Assembly: GCF_001949145.1 (NCBI RefSeq)
Contig: NW_019091360.1
Location: 1,897,231 to 1,961,230 of the forward strand
Source of the DNA: Acanthaster planci
Lineage: Eukaryota; Echinodermata; Asteroidea; Valvatida; Acanthasteridae
DNA: 64,000 nucleotides
Direction: 5' to 3'
Shown here: piece after piece, positions 12,477 through 25,558 of the stretch
Position numbering within the stretch: the first letter of the stretch is position 1
Layout: every line of letters begins with the position of its first letter
Program-made: the position numbers and the translations under genes
Notes under the pieces: model-generated
What the model saw: only the letters and a program-made list of their open reading frames with translations
Databases searched by the model: none
Told to the model about the DNA's origin: nothing

Positions 12477-13874
12477 GATCAGCCACGTCTGGGAACTACT
12501 CCTCTAGCCATGCTTGCCGCTACCTGCAACAAGATTGGTACCAAGACCCCACCACCATCTATGACTGACGTCTCCACCCCCCAGACCAAAGGCTTTCTAC
12601 CCTTCAAAAAGACTCCCTCCATGTCCGACCTACCCACAGCTCTAGCCGACTCTAGGATGCCCACCGTCCCTTCCGCCTCGGCGGCCAACGGCTTTACTCC
12701 TTACTCCATTTCGCCGGCCGTGGCCGTCCACAACTCCTCATTGACCAGCTCCACGGCGGCCGCCGCCGCCTACAACGAGATGCTGGCCCACGGAAGGACT
12801 TCCCTTAAATCCAGCCTGCCGTGGACCTCCACAGATTCCGCGTCCCAGCCGGCCATAATCCACAAACTGCACGGCAGCACGGCCGACCACTTGGTAAACG
12901 TCTGCCCTGGCGTGCCCATTTGCCCGCACCCCTACGACTCGTGGCTGAAGGCGTCCACCGCGGCCGCAGCCGGCATCGCAAGGGACTCTAGCTCGGCCTC
13001 CACCCTCAGCTGGTGGGAGCTGCGCGGTGGCTCGAGTTGGCTAGACCTCCACCCGAGCACCGCCGTGGCGCTCAGCTCCCAGCTCCCCAAATATTCCAGT
13101 TACGCTGCTGAGTGTGCTGCCTTGAACGCCACCCACCCTGTGTTCAGCACCCCGAGTGGCCACCCCTTCATGACCGCGCCTCCCCTCTTCACCCACGATA
13201 GTCTGGGATCTTTAGTACCGCCGGGCTGCGATCTGATGAGCTTGTCCCAGATGCGATCCCCCTTCCTGACGCCCAGTGGATTCAGCGGACTCTCCCTGTC
13301 ATCCCGAGCAAACCGGCGATACACGGGTCGGGCCACCTGCGACTGCCCAAATTGCCAGGAGAACGAGCGGCTGGCCGCGGCCGGCCAACCCATACGCAAA
13401 AAGAACATCCACACCTGCCACATCCCAGGGTGCGGCAAGATCTACGGCAAAACGTCCCACCTCAAGGCCCACCTGCGCTGGCACACGGGCGAGCGGCCCT
13501 TCGTCTGCAACTGGCTGTTCTGCGGAAAGCGATTCACCCGGTCGGACGAGCTCCAGCGGCATCTACGGACCCACACGGGCGAGAAACGATTCGCCTGCCC
13601 CACGTGCAACAAGCGATTCATGCGGAGCGACCACCTGAGCAAGCATATCAAAACTCACAACGGCAACACCAGCAGCAGCAGTAGCACAGCCAGCAGCAGC
13701 ACCTCTTCAACTGCTAAGAAGAATGCCGTAGCCGCTGCCAGCGGTAGCGAGTCGGAGAGCAGTCCAGGTGAGCTGGGGAGCGAGGGGAATCCTTCCCCTC
13801 TCCCAACAAAGAACACGAGCTCCTCGTCGTCGTCGTCCAGGAGCCAGCACGAGGTAAAGATGATCACATCTTAA
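12477..13874 (+). CDS. Sp8/9: Sp6-9 family (Sp8/Sp9, buttonhead-like) zinc-finger transcription factor, main exon, 5' partial
   Basis: This is a nuclear DNA-binding protein of the Sp family, expected to bind GC/GT boxes. Numbered from the in-frame ATG at 12510 (454 residues), it has the SP-box core [10 protein letters not shown] at 1-10. The Sp6-9-specific motifs HPYDSWLK (140-147) and [15 protein letters not shown] (167-181) follow. The Btd box CDCPNCQE is at 277-284. Three C2H2 fingers are intact: C303/C308/H321/H325, C333/C338/H351/H355 and C363/C366/H379/H383, with base-contact sets KHA, RER and RHK typical of Sp proteins. The C-tail is serine-rich. The reading frame stays open upstream of the ATG to the acceptor (tattctctatttatag ending at 12476) and encodes [11 protein letters not shown]. 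This matches the conserved start of the SP box in vertebrate Sp8/Sp9, so the ATG at 12510 is internal and a short first coding exon lies upstream. Sp8/9-type finger 3 ([13 protein letters not shown]) argues against Sp7, Sp1-4 or Sp5. Family assignment is very sure; one-to-one orthology with Sp8 or Sp9 is not. Confidence 0.97.
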   Translation, partial: DQPRLGTTPLAMLAATCNKIGTKTPPPSMTDVSTPQTKGFLPFKKTPSMSDLPTALADSRMPTVPSASAANGFTPYSISPAVAVHNSSLTSSTAAAAAYNEMLAHGRTSLKSSLPWTSTDSASQPAIIHKLHGSTADHLVNVCPGVPICPHPYDSWLKASTAAAAGIARDSSSASTLSWWELRGGSSWLDLHPSTAVALSSQLPKYSSYAAECAALNATHPVFSTPSGHPFMTAPPLFTHDSLGSLVPPGCDLMSLSQMRSPFLTPSGFSGLSLSSRANRRYTGRATCDCPNCQENERLAAAGQPIRKKNIHTCHIPGCGKIYGKTSHLKAHLRWHTGERPFVCNWLFCGKRFTRSDELQRHLRTHTGEKRFACPTCNKRFMRSDHLSKHIKTHNGNTSSSSSTASSSTSSTAKKNAVAAASGSESESSPGELGSEGNPSPLPTKNTSSSSSSSRSQHEVKMITS

Positions 13875-14145
13875 AAAGGTGACAAGACAGACTCTACAAC
13901 AAACACATTTCATTGGTATTCGCCGCTAAGCCACAGCCAGCAGTCTTGCAGTGTTCTCGCAAAGTCTCGTCAAATCCCGAAAAGTGGTGTGTGTGTATGT
14001 TTATAGAGATATTCCTTTTTTTTCTAGCAGGGAGCTCGACGCCTATTGTGGATTCCTTTTAAGAAACACGACGTCGCATTTGGTGGCGTCTGTGTCGGTC
14101 ACAACTACAGCAAAAATAAAACGTTTAATCCTTAATAATTGTTAC
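13875..14145 (+). other. 3' untranslated region of the Sp gene
   Basis: This non-coding stretch between the Sp stop codon and the predicted cleavage site contains a short GT run at 13988-13999 and the poly(A) signal described separately. Its extent is inferred from the poly(A) architecture. A longer alternative 3' end, for example at the AATAAA near 17065, cannot be excluded. Confidence 0.6.
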
Positions 14146-14182
14146 ACGGTGTGTGGTGAGTGTGTGTACATGACGTGTGTAT
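14115..14182 (+). terminator. Poly(A) signal with GU-rich downstream element
   Basis: AATAAA lies at 14115-14120, about 240 bases after the Sp stop. A strongly GT-rich tract follows at 14149-14182, at the distance expected for the downstream element, which puts cleavage near 14135-14145. Both halves of the vertebrate and invertebrate poly(A) consensus are present. Confidence 0.65.
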
Positions 14183-14189
14183 ATAATGC

Positions 14190-17100
14190 AGGCAATATGT
14201 TATCAGAACTTCTCTACAAATTCCCGGTTTTCGAGACTGAAATAGAGTAAGTAACGACCACGCTTGCCACCCACTATTGAAGATTTCTGTTGTAGAAGTT
14301 ATCAGTTTCCATTTACCCGAAGACAATTCGAAATTGACATGGGGTTGTCTGGCATGTGTATATTGTTGAATTCGAGGCTAAAACTGTCCTACTTCTATCG
14401 GCAACATTTTTTTCTGCATCGATATGACAATTTTGTCTTCAGTCACTGTTCAAAAGTATTTACTCCAGAAAATTTTATTACTCGGCGTTTTTTGTTGTAG
14501 CACTTGTAGATGTTGCAGTCCTGATTTCAACCTGACCGTCTCATTAGGGGCGGAGGTTTTTTTTTTGGGGGGGGGTGATAGGCAATTTGTGTACACGTAT
14601 TTGTTTGGTCATTGTCGAGGTTTAAGGCTTCATGTTGGGGGGTTTTACACACTGCGGAGGAGAGGATAATGAAACATTTCCAAAACTCGTCCTTCTTTCT
14701 TTGAACTTGAGCTTACAAACCGAAAAGTGATCCTCTTGACCCTTTGCCCCCTCCATTGCATTCGCCAGTGATTCACATGTCCGGCCAAAATGTTTGACTA
14801 GGGAAATTTTCAAAAGCTCCCAACGTCACAACATTCAACATTAAAATGTCAACGTGTCTTTTCTACTGGCAGAAATAAGATTTTTCTTCTACTTGTCGGA
14901 AAATCTAACAATCTCACTAATAATGAGAGAGGTCTATGTCTTCGCAAAAAGTGAACATTTTCTTTGTTCAAATCCCAACAATATGAAGTTATGGATTCTT
15001 GCACAATGCAAGAAATCATTCAGGAATTTTACACTCACAATTTGACCATATTCCAATCTAATACCGATTAATAACATTCTGTTGAAATGTTTTCATTTTG
15101 AAAAGGAGGATATTTGGAAATTTCCTAAGAACAGTCGAAACCTAAATAACTTTCATACATGGAGAATTCCACACACTATTGCTTCAGGATCAAACCGTGC
15201 TTTCAGCTTCTTGTGTAAACTGCATTTTTAGAGAAGAAATGTCGACTTTAAAGTGCACCCAAGTCTCGCAATTCAATAGCAATGTGCTTCAAGGGGCACC
15301 TTTCCAAGGGAGAAATTAAAGTGTGAAAGTGCGAGATAAATCGAGAGAACGCGAGAGATGAGTGAGTCTTTACTTTCATGTGCAAACAGTAGGTATATTA
15401 CTTGTACGTCTGTTATACTTTCTTTTTTGTTAGAGTAAACCCACTGCTTTCTACCTCACGTTTAGTGTCCCGCACAAACTTCACACTTAATGTCGTTTGC
15501 ATTCACTCCCCTGCTTTCCCGCCATTTTGTATTCCCATGTTGAACGCAAGGGCAACGGCAATGCGTATATAGTTTTCTTGATTAGATTTACAACTCGTAA
15601 AATTTAATTTGTGAGCTCGAATCGGTCCGCGTCTTAGACGAAAGAGGCATTATTCCTCTTGTATAATGGGTTGAAGTATGACTTTGGGGGCCTTTTTTTC
15701 ATTCTGTGATTTTTCGAACCGAATGAGTCGATTGCATTTTCTATAGCTTCTGCCGAGCTTCTGCCGGCGAGGCTTATCTAATTTCGATTCTGTGATGCAT
15801 CGAATATTGATTTTTCTCCCCTCTGAGCCGATTATGTCAGCCTTACCTCTTGACTTACAACGTACGGTTTCTATTTTATTCCTCCAAACCGAATAATAAG
15901 CGTTATAGTGTTCCTACAACCGAACCAAGTATTCCGTAGCATTCCGTCTCAGTGCTCTTCTCACTGTGAATTGGGGTCATTTTGCCTAAATGTCAATTCG
16001 CTCTTTGTTCATTCATATAACTTTGGAATCATTGACTGAAAGAAATCAGTGTTGTTTTTCTCAACAGTGTGAGGGACTTATCGAGCTCTAAACCTTTCAA
16101 TCGTCACAGGTTTCTCTTCTTTAACTTGTAAAAATTACTTAAAACCGTAGGTAGCAACGACAATTTCGGGAAAATGTTATCTAAATCCCATTCAGTTGCC
16201 ATGTAAATCTCAGATGCCTGATTCTTTTGTGTAGTCTTTTTGCGAGAGATTGTCTCCGTGATGTTTTGGTTCAGAATTATTTTTTTTCACCGCCTTGAGA
16301 AGGACAAAAAAATGCCCACGATGTATTCGGCTACGTCAGTAGTCATGTGGTTCCTTTCAAAACATGTATTCCGGACTGTTTTGTATTCCTAGTCAGTCTA
16401 TCTATCATGTTGTTTTTTGAGGAGGGGGTTCGTATCGTGTGTGGATGTGCTCATTTTTTGATTTTAGGTCCATGAAGGCCACATGATGTCAACCTCATAA
16501 GATCGGTTCAAGGATCCGCTGAAGTTGACATGTAAAACAATTGACATGTACGTCACGATTAGCAGACAACGCTGATAAACAATAGAACTCAGAATTTCCA
16601 TAAGTGGTGTTTCCAGATTAGGCCAACCTACTGAAAAAAAGAAACACCAAAGATGTCATTCTTTAGAAACCCAGTCCACTTGGTTTTGTTTCGATGATGT
16701 TTCAATTGTGGGTAGCTTACATGTGCGTCGTGGTCATCTTTTTTTACCCTCTTTTTCAAAAGGTGCGAAAATACAGGCGGTTTATCAAACTTGAGCAGTA
16801 TTCTCTTCCAGAAAAGCTGTTTTTGTAGAATTCCAAATTCGTCTGCACACGAGGCGTATTTCGAGGCACACTCTTCATCGTGGAAACGCTCGTGTAAGAT
16901 TTAAAGCAGTGTAGTTCTTGTTTTATCCACTATCTTAAAATAGTAAAAATTCACACATCTCTGTATTGTGGTACACGACTTGTAATTTGAACACTAGGTG
17001 TTTACGGCGTCGTCGACCTCTTTCTTTTCTGTATTTTTTCGGAGTTTTATTTGGTTTATAATGAGTAATAAAGACTATATCAGTGCACATACTAGGCGCC

Positions 17101-20100
17101 TGTCCCACAGGTATGTACATATTTAAATGTAAGAGTGTATAATTACCATTACTATAGAGTGTGGGGCTATAATATTGATATTATAAATGTTGATTAAAAT
17201 GATTGTCTTATAGTGTAAATGCGTTTGGTGTTTCTGTATTTGCTTTCGAACGGTGTCACCAGACTGTTTGGTATGCTGTGTGTATGTATGTCGATATTTT
17301 AATGGCGGCATATTGGTTTGATTCCCAGACGTTTCAAACGAGGATAGAACAAGGCTGCTTTTTAACATTTGTTTCACGTTGCTTTGTACACAAGGTCCCT
17401 GTTTTTGTGCCGCTCATATAACATAATCCCAAAGATAGAAAAAGCATATATTGAAAACGTTTTCGAGAAATGTACCAGGAGAAAGTCAGGAAACAAGGGG
17501 TCCAGCAGAGCTTTTGAAGTTCCCCAGTTTTCTCTTGAATAGATCGTCAAAGTTTCGAGTTACTGACTGACTGTCTTATGATGTCAAAGACATCCCTAGA
17601 TTTCAGAGACATGCCAGGTAATTTAAGAATGATCTGGCGGCTTTGCTTGAAACGATTTTCAATCTTGAAGGCTCCAAACATTAAATGTTTGTTGCCTTTT
17701 TGTTATAAGACATCTGAATTATATTTTTTTGTATGACTGACCGCTGTATATCTGCTCCATGGGTATAGTTGATATTCATGGGGTGGGGAGTGACGGATTT
17801 CCTCTTCATATGTTCCCGGGTTGGGGTCATTTGCGAATTCACAACACCTACAGACCATGTCTCATTAACATGCCACCAAACCTGAGCTAGACCGTTGGAA
17901 GTAACCCTGTTTGTCCGTCCGTCTGTATGTCCCCTGATTTCAGTTTTGTCTGTTTGTCCAAATCCAAAAACATCTGCTCTGGCACCATGTCAAAGTGGAT
18001 AACTAACGGCGAGTATCGGTGGCAAAAACCGGCAAGATTGATGCTCTGATCGGCGTGTGGGGTCGACGGACTCCAACGGCCTCTCCAGCACCATCATGAG
18101 CTAACAACGGTAATAAAAAGAAAAACGAAATGATTTTGAATCGGACATAATGGAGTGGTGTTCGACCGCTGGCAGCGCAAGAGAGAGAGGTCTGTTGTAC
18201 AGCCAGAAATGGGGAAATTATCCATTCGAGAAATGGAGGCAAAACAGGTCGGGTGTGAGATGTAGATTTAGCATTGGCAGACACCGAGTAGTGTGGGGAG
18301 ATTACTAAAATGAATTTTCCTAGGTATGTCCTTCAAAGCAAAGTAAAAGTATAGGAATATATGATTAACGGAGATGGACTTTTTCTTTGGACGATGCATG
18401 TGCCCTATGACATTTTTGCGGCATGGTAACCGGCCTAGGCCCGTCCGCCTCACTGTAACAATGACAATACGCCAACAATTGTAACTTTGTTTTTAATACT
18501 GTGTTCTTCGATATTTCCAGTGATGAGCATAGGGTTTTGCTTTCTTGCATATGGGAAGTCAGTGGGAACTTGACCAAAACACATGGTTGTACAAGCACTT
18601 AGCACACAATCTCGGGCAATTAACTTGCATTGGATGACAGTGCAGAGTCTCCAATCAGAGTGACTTCTTAGGGGCGTGTTATTGGTATAGAGAGGGGGGA
18701 TTTGGAAGAACAGAGATAGGTTGATTGTTTTGTGGGGATGGAGCTTATGAAGGGAAATGTAATTTTAATGTAGCTTTCAAAACGAAGAGTCATATAGGAT
18801 CGGAGATTATGCTAGGACAATTTAAAATACATGTTGACGTTACTGGTGCAATGATGCGAATTATCACTGGCCAATAGAATCATAATCATGGTTAGTATAG
18901 CATTCTTGGGATGTCAAGAGAATGTTTTCCTATTCAGCGCCCTGCAGTCCGAAGAGCAATACTGTAGCGCCATGCTGGCAAGAAACCGTGACGGGTGTCA
19001 TTCTGTATAGGCATTGAACCGCGTGTGTCTGCAAGTCGGGCGGGGGTGGCCGGAGGGCACCGTTAGGGGAGGGGAAGGACGGTAAGAGAACAAGACATGC
19101 CTGAATATTTCTCAGTTTTCCTCGAATCGGAACCTAAAGATGCCTCCGTGTTAATGGCGTGCATATCCTTCAGGATGCAGGCCAGTACATAGGCTCCAAA
19201 TGGGTTACGATATTCATGCCCTCAAATTATGTGTCATCAGTGCGTTTTGCCGACCATGGATTGGAGGGTTTGTAAAACAAGAAAAGGGAAGGCTTGAATA
19301 AAATGGTAAGCTTTGTTTTTCTGTGAAATTTGAGCAAATTCGCTTTATTTTACAATAGAATGTTAACATCCTTTTATGAAACACGTCCTTGGCCTCTTGG
19401 ACTGCTTAGACAGGTGATCATCATTGGATCGGAAATGTCTTCCAAGAGTCGTGGGTTTGCCACTATTGAAAATGAGCAGAAAACAAAAGGTGAGGAAATC
19501 AGTATTAAGTTGATTTGTTTCTAAAAACCTTGGACATGGGTGATATTTTAATTACCTCATCTTTTCTTTGAATTATGAGGTCTTTATCATTGTTTTTGGT
19601 GGATTATTGACCGGTGTATCACATAACCGATGACGAGCAGTCTGAAATAGATCAAGGGTGAAGCTTTTGTTTTTCCGTCCACAAGTTCCCTTGAAAAGGT
19701 TTGAATCTTTGTGAGATCCCAATCTGGCTATATCAGTTCGGCGATTTTTTAAGGTATCTTTGAATATGATAATTTTCTCGGGATGAAAAAATTACTAAAA
19801 AAGATCGGAGAAAGTAAACGTCTTATTTACACAACCTCATTAATATTCCGGCCCATTATACATTGCAGCGTCAAAGCAATACTGATTTTACGAGACAGGA
19901 AAAAAACGCAACTAGATTCATAAACTGAAACTCCTAGTCAGGGGAAAGGCCTCGAATGTTCTGCATGAGCGAGCAGGGATCTTCTGTTGCCGTCATGCGT
20001 GTCGTAATCCCCGTCAACCGTGTCGACTCAATCCGTGCCTCCGGTTTCGTCACGACAGCGGAGGGAACACCACGGGGACTTCAGGGTAAAGTGAGCCGGC

Positions 20101-23100
20101 CACGCACGGCAATCCACTGCCCATTAAACATTATTGCTGGCTCATCGAGCCTCGCCGATAACACCAAAGAAGACACCGAGAGATGGATAGAGCAAGGGAG
20201 AAGGGGAAGACAAGAGGGGGGGGGGAGAATCGGCTGGCAAACCACGAACTTGGTTTTAAAGGAGGCGATGGTACGGAGAGCGGTGTCTATGAGCGCGCGA
20301 TGAATAATGAAGGGAGCTCGGCCCACTTGGAACGCCGAGTGTGACGGCGGTGTACACGCACCGGGAAGCGTTAGGTGGCAGTCGGAGTACAAGGTGTTGC
20401 AAGATGCTCTCCCCTGGGCAAACGACTTTGCCCGAACAAGACCATGGCTTCTTAAAAAAAAAGACAGACAGAAAGACAGAAAAATTGAAGATCTAACTTT
20501 CCAGAAATTGCTCTCTTATTACAGTCTTTCCTTGCATGTGGGTATTAAGCAAGATGGAATTGTCTCAGCCCTTCCTACAAAATGTGACACTGGATCATGA
20601 AGTACCAATCGGGGAAAAAGTTGTCTAAAAATCGGCTAAACTAACCACGGCAATGGTAAAGGCTAATTGTAAACAGGCTCCAAATAGTGTCCATTTTTCA
20701 TGATTTTATTTCATTCAAATGCTGTGCCATTAGCAGATTTTGTGACCAATAAATTCGATATCTTGTAGACGGATCTGTGGACGGAACTGAAAGTTTGCAT
20801 TTCTGTGAAATGTGGGTGAATGGTTGCCCTAAAATGCCTTATTTTAAAATGGAGTGCAGTGAGGTCTCATTCCTTACAATGGCCGTGGACTGCAGGACTA
20901 CTGTCAGGGATGATCATCTTTGGATGAAAATTTCTCCTAAAAGTCTTCAGATGGCCCACCAAAATTCGAACGAAAAATGGAAGGTGAACTTTCAGATTAA
21001 TGTGTGTCGAGAGTTCAATTTTGCCGCAGCGAGGGTACTTATTTATGTAAAATTGCAGTTCACTGTATCTGATCCGCAGCCTAATGTCCAATTCTGTGAA
21101 GGAAGCACAGACTTTGCAATGCCTTGTGGGTATAGCTTACCATCTCAATCAATGCGTGTTCATTTTGCAAGCTCATGTCACATGCACGCGGATGTGCTGA
21201 CCCTTGTTGCTGTACAAACACAAAAAATACCAGCGCCCCGAACAAGCGAAAATTCAAGAAGAACGTACATCTCTTTTCATGGGCAACTGGCAAATCAGCA
21301 CCCCTCAAAATTGGTGGAGACTCAAGTAAAATTATGACTGAAAAACCTACCAGATTAAATAATAAAGGAAAATAAAAGAAAAAAAATCAAATTAAATTTA
21401 AAACTTAGCAACACATTTCAAATACTCGAGGACAAAAGCCACTCCTTGTTAGAAGATTGTAAAATACAAGCTTTTTATAGGATCAATGTTAGTTTTTCAG
21501 CACCCATCATGAGATGCCAAGATAGTTGTGGATGGTTCCGGCATCGAGCTTTGAATAACTTACCACATTAGAATTAACTTTGCATTCGAAATTAAACAAA
21601 GAGAACCATTGATGAAAACAGTCTGTTCGTGAGAAGTCTTCACACAGAGAAAGATCGGTTGTCTTGGAACACAAGGAACGGTGGCTAAAAATAGCTAGCA
21701 CGGAAGTTTCTTGTCTACAAAAGGTATGGAAGAGAAGAGTACTAAGTATGTGGAAAGTTTGATTTTGTAAAAAAAATCATAGAATGGTTCTTGTGGAACA
21801 AAACCTTCAACTCAGATGCATGCCGTGATCAAGTTATCGACGATTTCCATGCGTTCGATCTTTACTTTTTCTCGAATTTCAATTTTTAAAAAGGCCAGCA
21901 ATTTGTTAAGTCCTCTGCAGTGAAGCGTAGAGGATGGCAGAACTGTCCTCATAACGTAAGTTATGGTATCACCAAATTGGGAGTGAACATTTCAAATCTA
22001 TTTTGGGGCCGCTCGACGACAATTTCAACGATCTTGGAAGGAAATAACAGTTGAGCTAACAAAGTCAAGAATAACGTGAATGGATACAACTCACAACGCG
22101 TCGTTCATATTGTGGCGTCAGGTAAAGACGAAGTCGACGCGAGAAATCTTTTACAGTCATTGTAATAATGTGAATTTCAGTCTTATAAAAGTTAAATGGA
22201 TTACCACTGACACATCCAAATTGATTGAAATTCAAGATTACAAAGGAAAAGAAGTTGTCTGGTTTCCTGTGTTCGTCTGTATTCTTAGGCCTACATTCTA
22301 CTGGACTTGGATCTGTCACTATAAATAGGCTTAATGCAACCTCTTCCTTGATTGCTGAGAAATTCTACATTATAAATCGTACTTTCAATCGTAATTTCAG
22401 TCTTTCTAAATTTCAGTCTTAATTTGATGTTTATTGATGTCAAAAACAATTTCCAAGGCTATCACAGTATTGGCTGCCAAGGCTGTTAGACTCCAAAACG
22501 TTTGAACCCTTTCAAGGAACCAGGTCAGACAGCCTCGCAGTGTAGGTTAGATTTCTTAAGCTGTACTGTCTTTTTCCTGGTTTCCAGTTAACCAACTGGA
22601 CGTTTGGCAACCCTTTTGACGCCACCAAAAGGCATTTCAAGCTTGTTTGCCGATCCGGGACTGCCTGAGACCCTCATCCAAGATAGATTGACATGTGTAA
22701 AAACTCAAGGTCGGTCTTCAAGTCACTTGTGAGTGGCTTCAAGGTCTCTGCTCCGGATTGCGACGTCCAGTAGGCCTAAGTCCTGAAATCTCTCATTCAT
22801 TTGGAACGCTTCCGTCCACCGTTAAAGCGCCTGCATCCATGGTGTGGCTATAAGGAGAACAGGTGTCAGGGTCAATTCCTCAGGTGATGGAAAAAAACAA
22901 GCCCGAAAATTGTGGATAACTTCGCAAGATTTGCGGGTCCTTGCGTGCGAGAAAGATGCGCGTGTACTGTAAACAGCTTCGTGCCTTCAGCGCATGACCC
23001 GACAACATTGTAGCCAAGCTGTCCGCACCAGACCACCCCGGATCAGTACGTCGGATAGCCGGTCATTGCCACTTACAGCCAAGGTCGGCCGGCCGGTGGG

Positions 23101-25337
23101 CCCATAAAGGGTAGGCCATGACCAAAGGCTTGGGGGGGAGCAGGGTTGAAGAAATGGGGACGGGTAGGGAGGGGAGGTTCAATTTAATACACAGAGGGCA
23201 TTTTACCCGGCAAAGATATAGTCGAAGATGAGGATAACACGTTCAGCGAATGGGATTTCAAGATGCAACAGGATTGCAGAAGTTTGTTCGTTAAATAATA
23301 ATAAGTACATGAAAACACACAGTCCCTGGTCCGAAAGGGTTGGACAGTATTTTGAAGTGCAGTTATTTGGGTTGAATCGCTTCAAAATAGATGACTGAGA
23401 AATCAGTGTCTGTTTATGATAATTTGTGAGGGAAGCGGAGACGACAGTTTATTATGCCATCTGACAAATTTTTGTCTCATTCGGAGAATTAGCTTAAATG
23501 TTGCATATGAAAACCTAGCCTTGCTAAATTCCACTTTGCAACGAATGTAACAGAAAACGTGAATGACAGAAGCACCGCAAAAATTAATGCTTGCTACTAA
23601 GGTATAGGTTTCTCTGGCTTTCTCTGTCTGTTTTTAATTCAGTTTTTTTACATCATTCTTGGAGCAGAGCGCGCATCCCACCTCTTTTTTCTCACCACGA
23701 TGAAGCGGTCATTGGCACGGAAACCTTGCCTCACTGCGCGCGCCGCGATACCAAAATCCATATTCATCTTCTTTCACTGTATACGAGCCCAAAATCGACA
23801 ATTCCTCTTCAAGATGCCCCGGGTGGAAGGGTTCGTCTCATCGGGGCGACACGGCGAGCCCGAGTGTAATAGCTGCAGTGTAATAAGGGGCTGCTGGGGC
23901 CCTGCTTCCGGTAGCACCTCGGCGGGCATTGCCCCAGAACTCCCCCGGGCCAGGACTGACCCTGACTCCCGCTCGTCAGCCGACCAACAACGCCGTGCCT
24001 TCAATGTCATTAATAACGACTCGGGACAAAACCTGAGCTGATTTTTTTTATTCGACTCCCTCTGCAATAGACTGATTGGCTGTGCCGTCCGTACCATACC
24101 TTTCATGTTGTTATTGATAACCCGTAAGACGAAGCAACAATTTGGGGTCAAAAGGATGTGCTGACAAGACAAAAGAGGTAACAATATGCATCTAACTAAT
24201 TTTATCTTGGTTATATTGGTTGGAAAGTGAAGAAAATTGGCGATATTTTATGTCTACTGTTTCCTGGCCATACATCCCCCCTTAATTTTTGGGGCGGAAT
24301 GTGCTTCTATGGAAAGATTTTTGGCCTAAAAACTCTTTAGGGTGAAACTCTCTAGGGTGGCACTAAATATTCCACAAGGCCAAACACAATCTTTTTGGGA
24401 AATTGCATTGAACTTAAAAGTCGTCTTTATTTTCTGGTAATCAGTTGTACATTACTCAAAACAACTGAATATTTAGACACGACATTCCCAACAAAAGAAA
24501 GAGCATGCTTTCAAAGACACAACAATGCATTAAGCTTACTTTGGATTTTATGCGATTTTTAGGAGTTCACATGAACAATGAACCGGTGAAACGTTTCATG
24601 CAGGTAAGTTAGGCTTTAGGCACATTTTGAAGCTCATTTACGGTTGACTTCAAATTTGTCTTAAAACCTCATGACCTTGCGTTACCCATGTTCATTTTCG
24701 TCTTTAGTCATTTATTTTTGCACTTTGTTCAAACACTCTCATACAGGTTATCATATTTTTTTGGTGAAAGAGAATTCAAGTTTGTCGTCAACAATTGCCA
24801 AACGTACGATTTGAAGAAGCAATGTTGTCATTGTGGTATTATCTTGTGTAAATTTTCATTTAGTAGAAGAAATAAAGTCTACTGGTAGACAAATGAAATG
24901 TATACTTTCCATTTCATGCAAGAAATAAGTAGGCCTGTATTTCTAAGAAACAAATTTATGTCTGTCAGAAACAATCAATGTAATTTTTCTTCCTTTCCTT
25001 TGGGCTGGTTATTCAATCTTCAGTTTCTCGTCTTGTAACATTCCAAATACGTCTGTGAATGCATTTAATTGAAACATTTTGAAATCAAAACTGATTCAGT
25101 TGTTTATCGGGTGAGTCAAACTTCACTGAAATCTAAGGACATCGAATGGATGAATGTTGAGAAAGATCATTGATTATTTGGACTATTGCTTATTATGTGA
25201 TTAAATACTCATCACGGCAGTTGTGCGTACTATTCTTCTCGACACGAAATTTAAACGTTTGTCAGGTCAAAAACTGGGCTTGGATTTTATCCCGGTTTGC
25301 AGTTCCGTCGACCTACCCTCCTGAACTACATTGAGCT
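14190..25337. other. Gene-free sequence downstream of the Sp gene
   Basis: No convincing gene is present. Sequence from 14200 to about 17900 is AT-rich and could include alternative 3' ends. More complex, GC-richer blocks lie at about 19940-20420, 22800-23170 and 23640-24030. A diverged tandem 15-mer (24332-24361) is present. An open frame of 186 codons at 20777-21337 resembles no family I know and is probably chance. Confidence 0.5.
24332..24361. repeat. Two-copy 15-bp tandem repeat
   Basis: Unit ACTCTTTAGGGTGAA is followed directly by ACTCTCTAGGGTGGC, matching at 12 of 15 positions. It is small and of unknown meaning. Confidence 0.5.
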
Positions 25338-25558
25338 GACTAAAGGCGCTTTTCCATAATATGTGCGTTTTTGGGGTGCTTTGCGTACACGATGCGTTCA
25401 TGCGTTTCACTTTCACGGACACGAAAATCGATTCCATTCGTAATAAAACACACGTGTGCGTTGCGTTTGGCCGTCAAAATCGCCGCTGGAGTGATTTTGA
25501 CGGATACGCAACGCTTGGCGCAAGTGTTGACGTGCGTTATGGAAAGACTCCTTTAGTC
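25338..25558. mobile_element. Foldback (MITE-like) element, about 221 bp
   Basis: The outer ends are inverted: GACTAAAGGCGCTTTTCCATA at the left pairs with the reverse complement of the right end (GACTAAAGGAGTCTTTCCATA). The arms continue inward through GCGTTGCGT/ACGCAACGC to a perfect stem CCGTCAAAATC (25471-25481) and GATTTTGACGG (25493-25503) around an 11-nt loop. The left arm is about 80 bp longer than the right, so one arm has gained or lost sequence. No coding capacity is present. Such structures are typical of non-autonomous DNA transposons. No clear target-site duplication is visible and the superfamily is not assigned. Confidence 0.75.

Noticed and set aside
12479-13913. Other-frame and opposite-strand open frames inside the Sp exon
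   Set aside because: Shadows of a GC-rich coding exon; none has its own domain.
20777-21337. 186-codon frame on the plus strand
   Set aside because: No recognisable motif and no flanking splice or promoter signals that convince.
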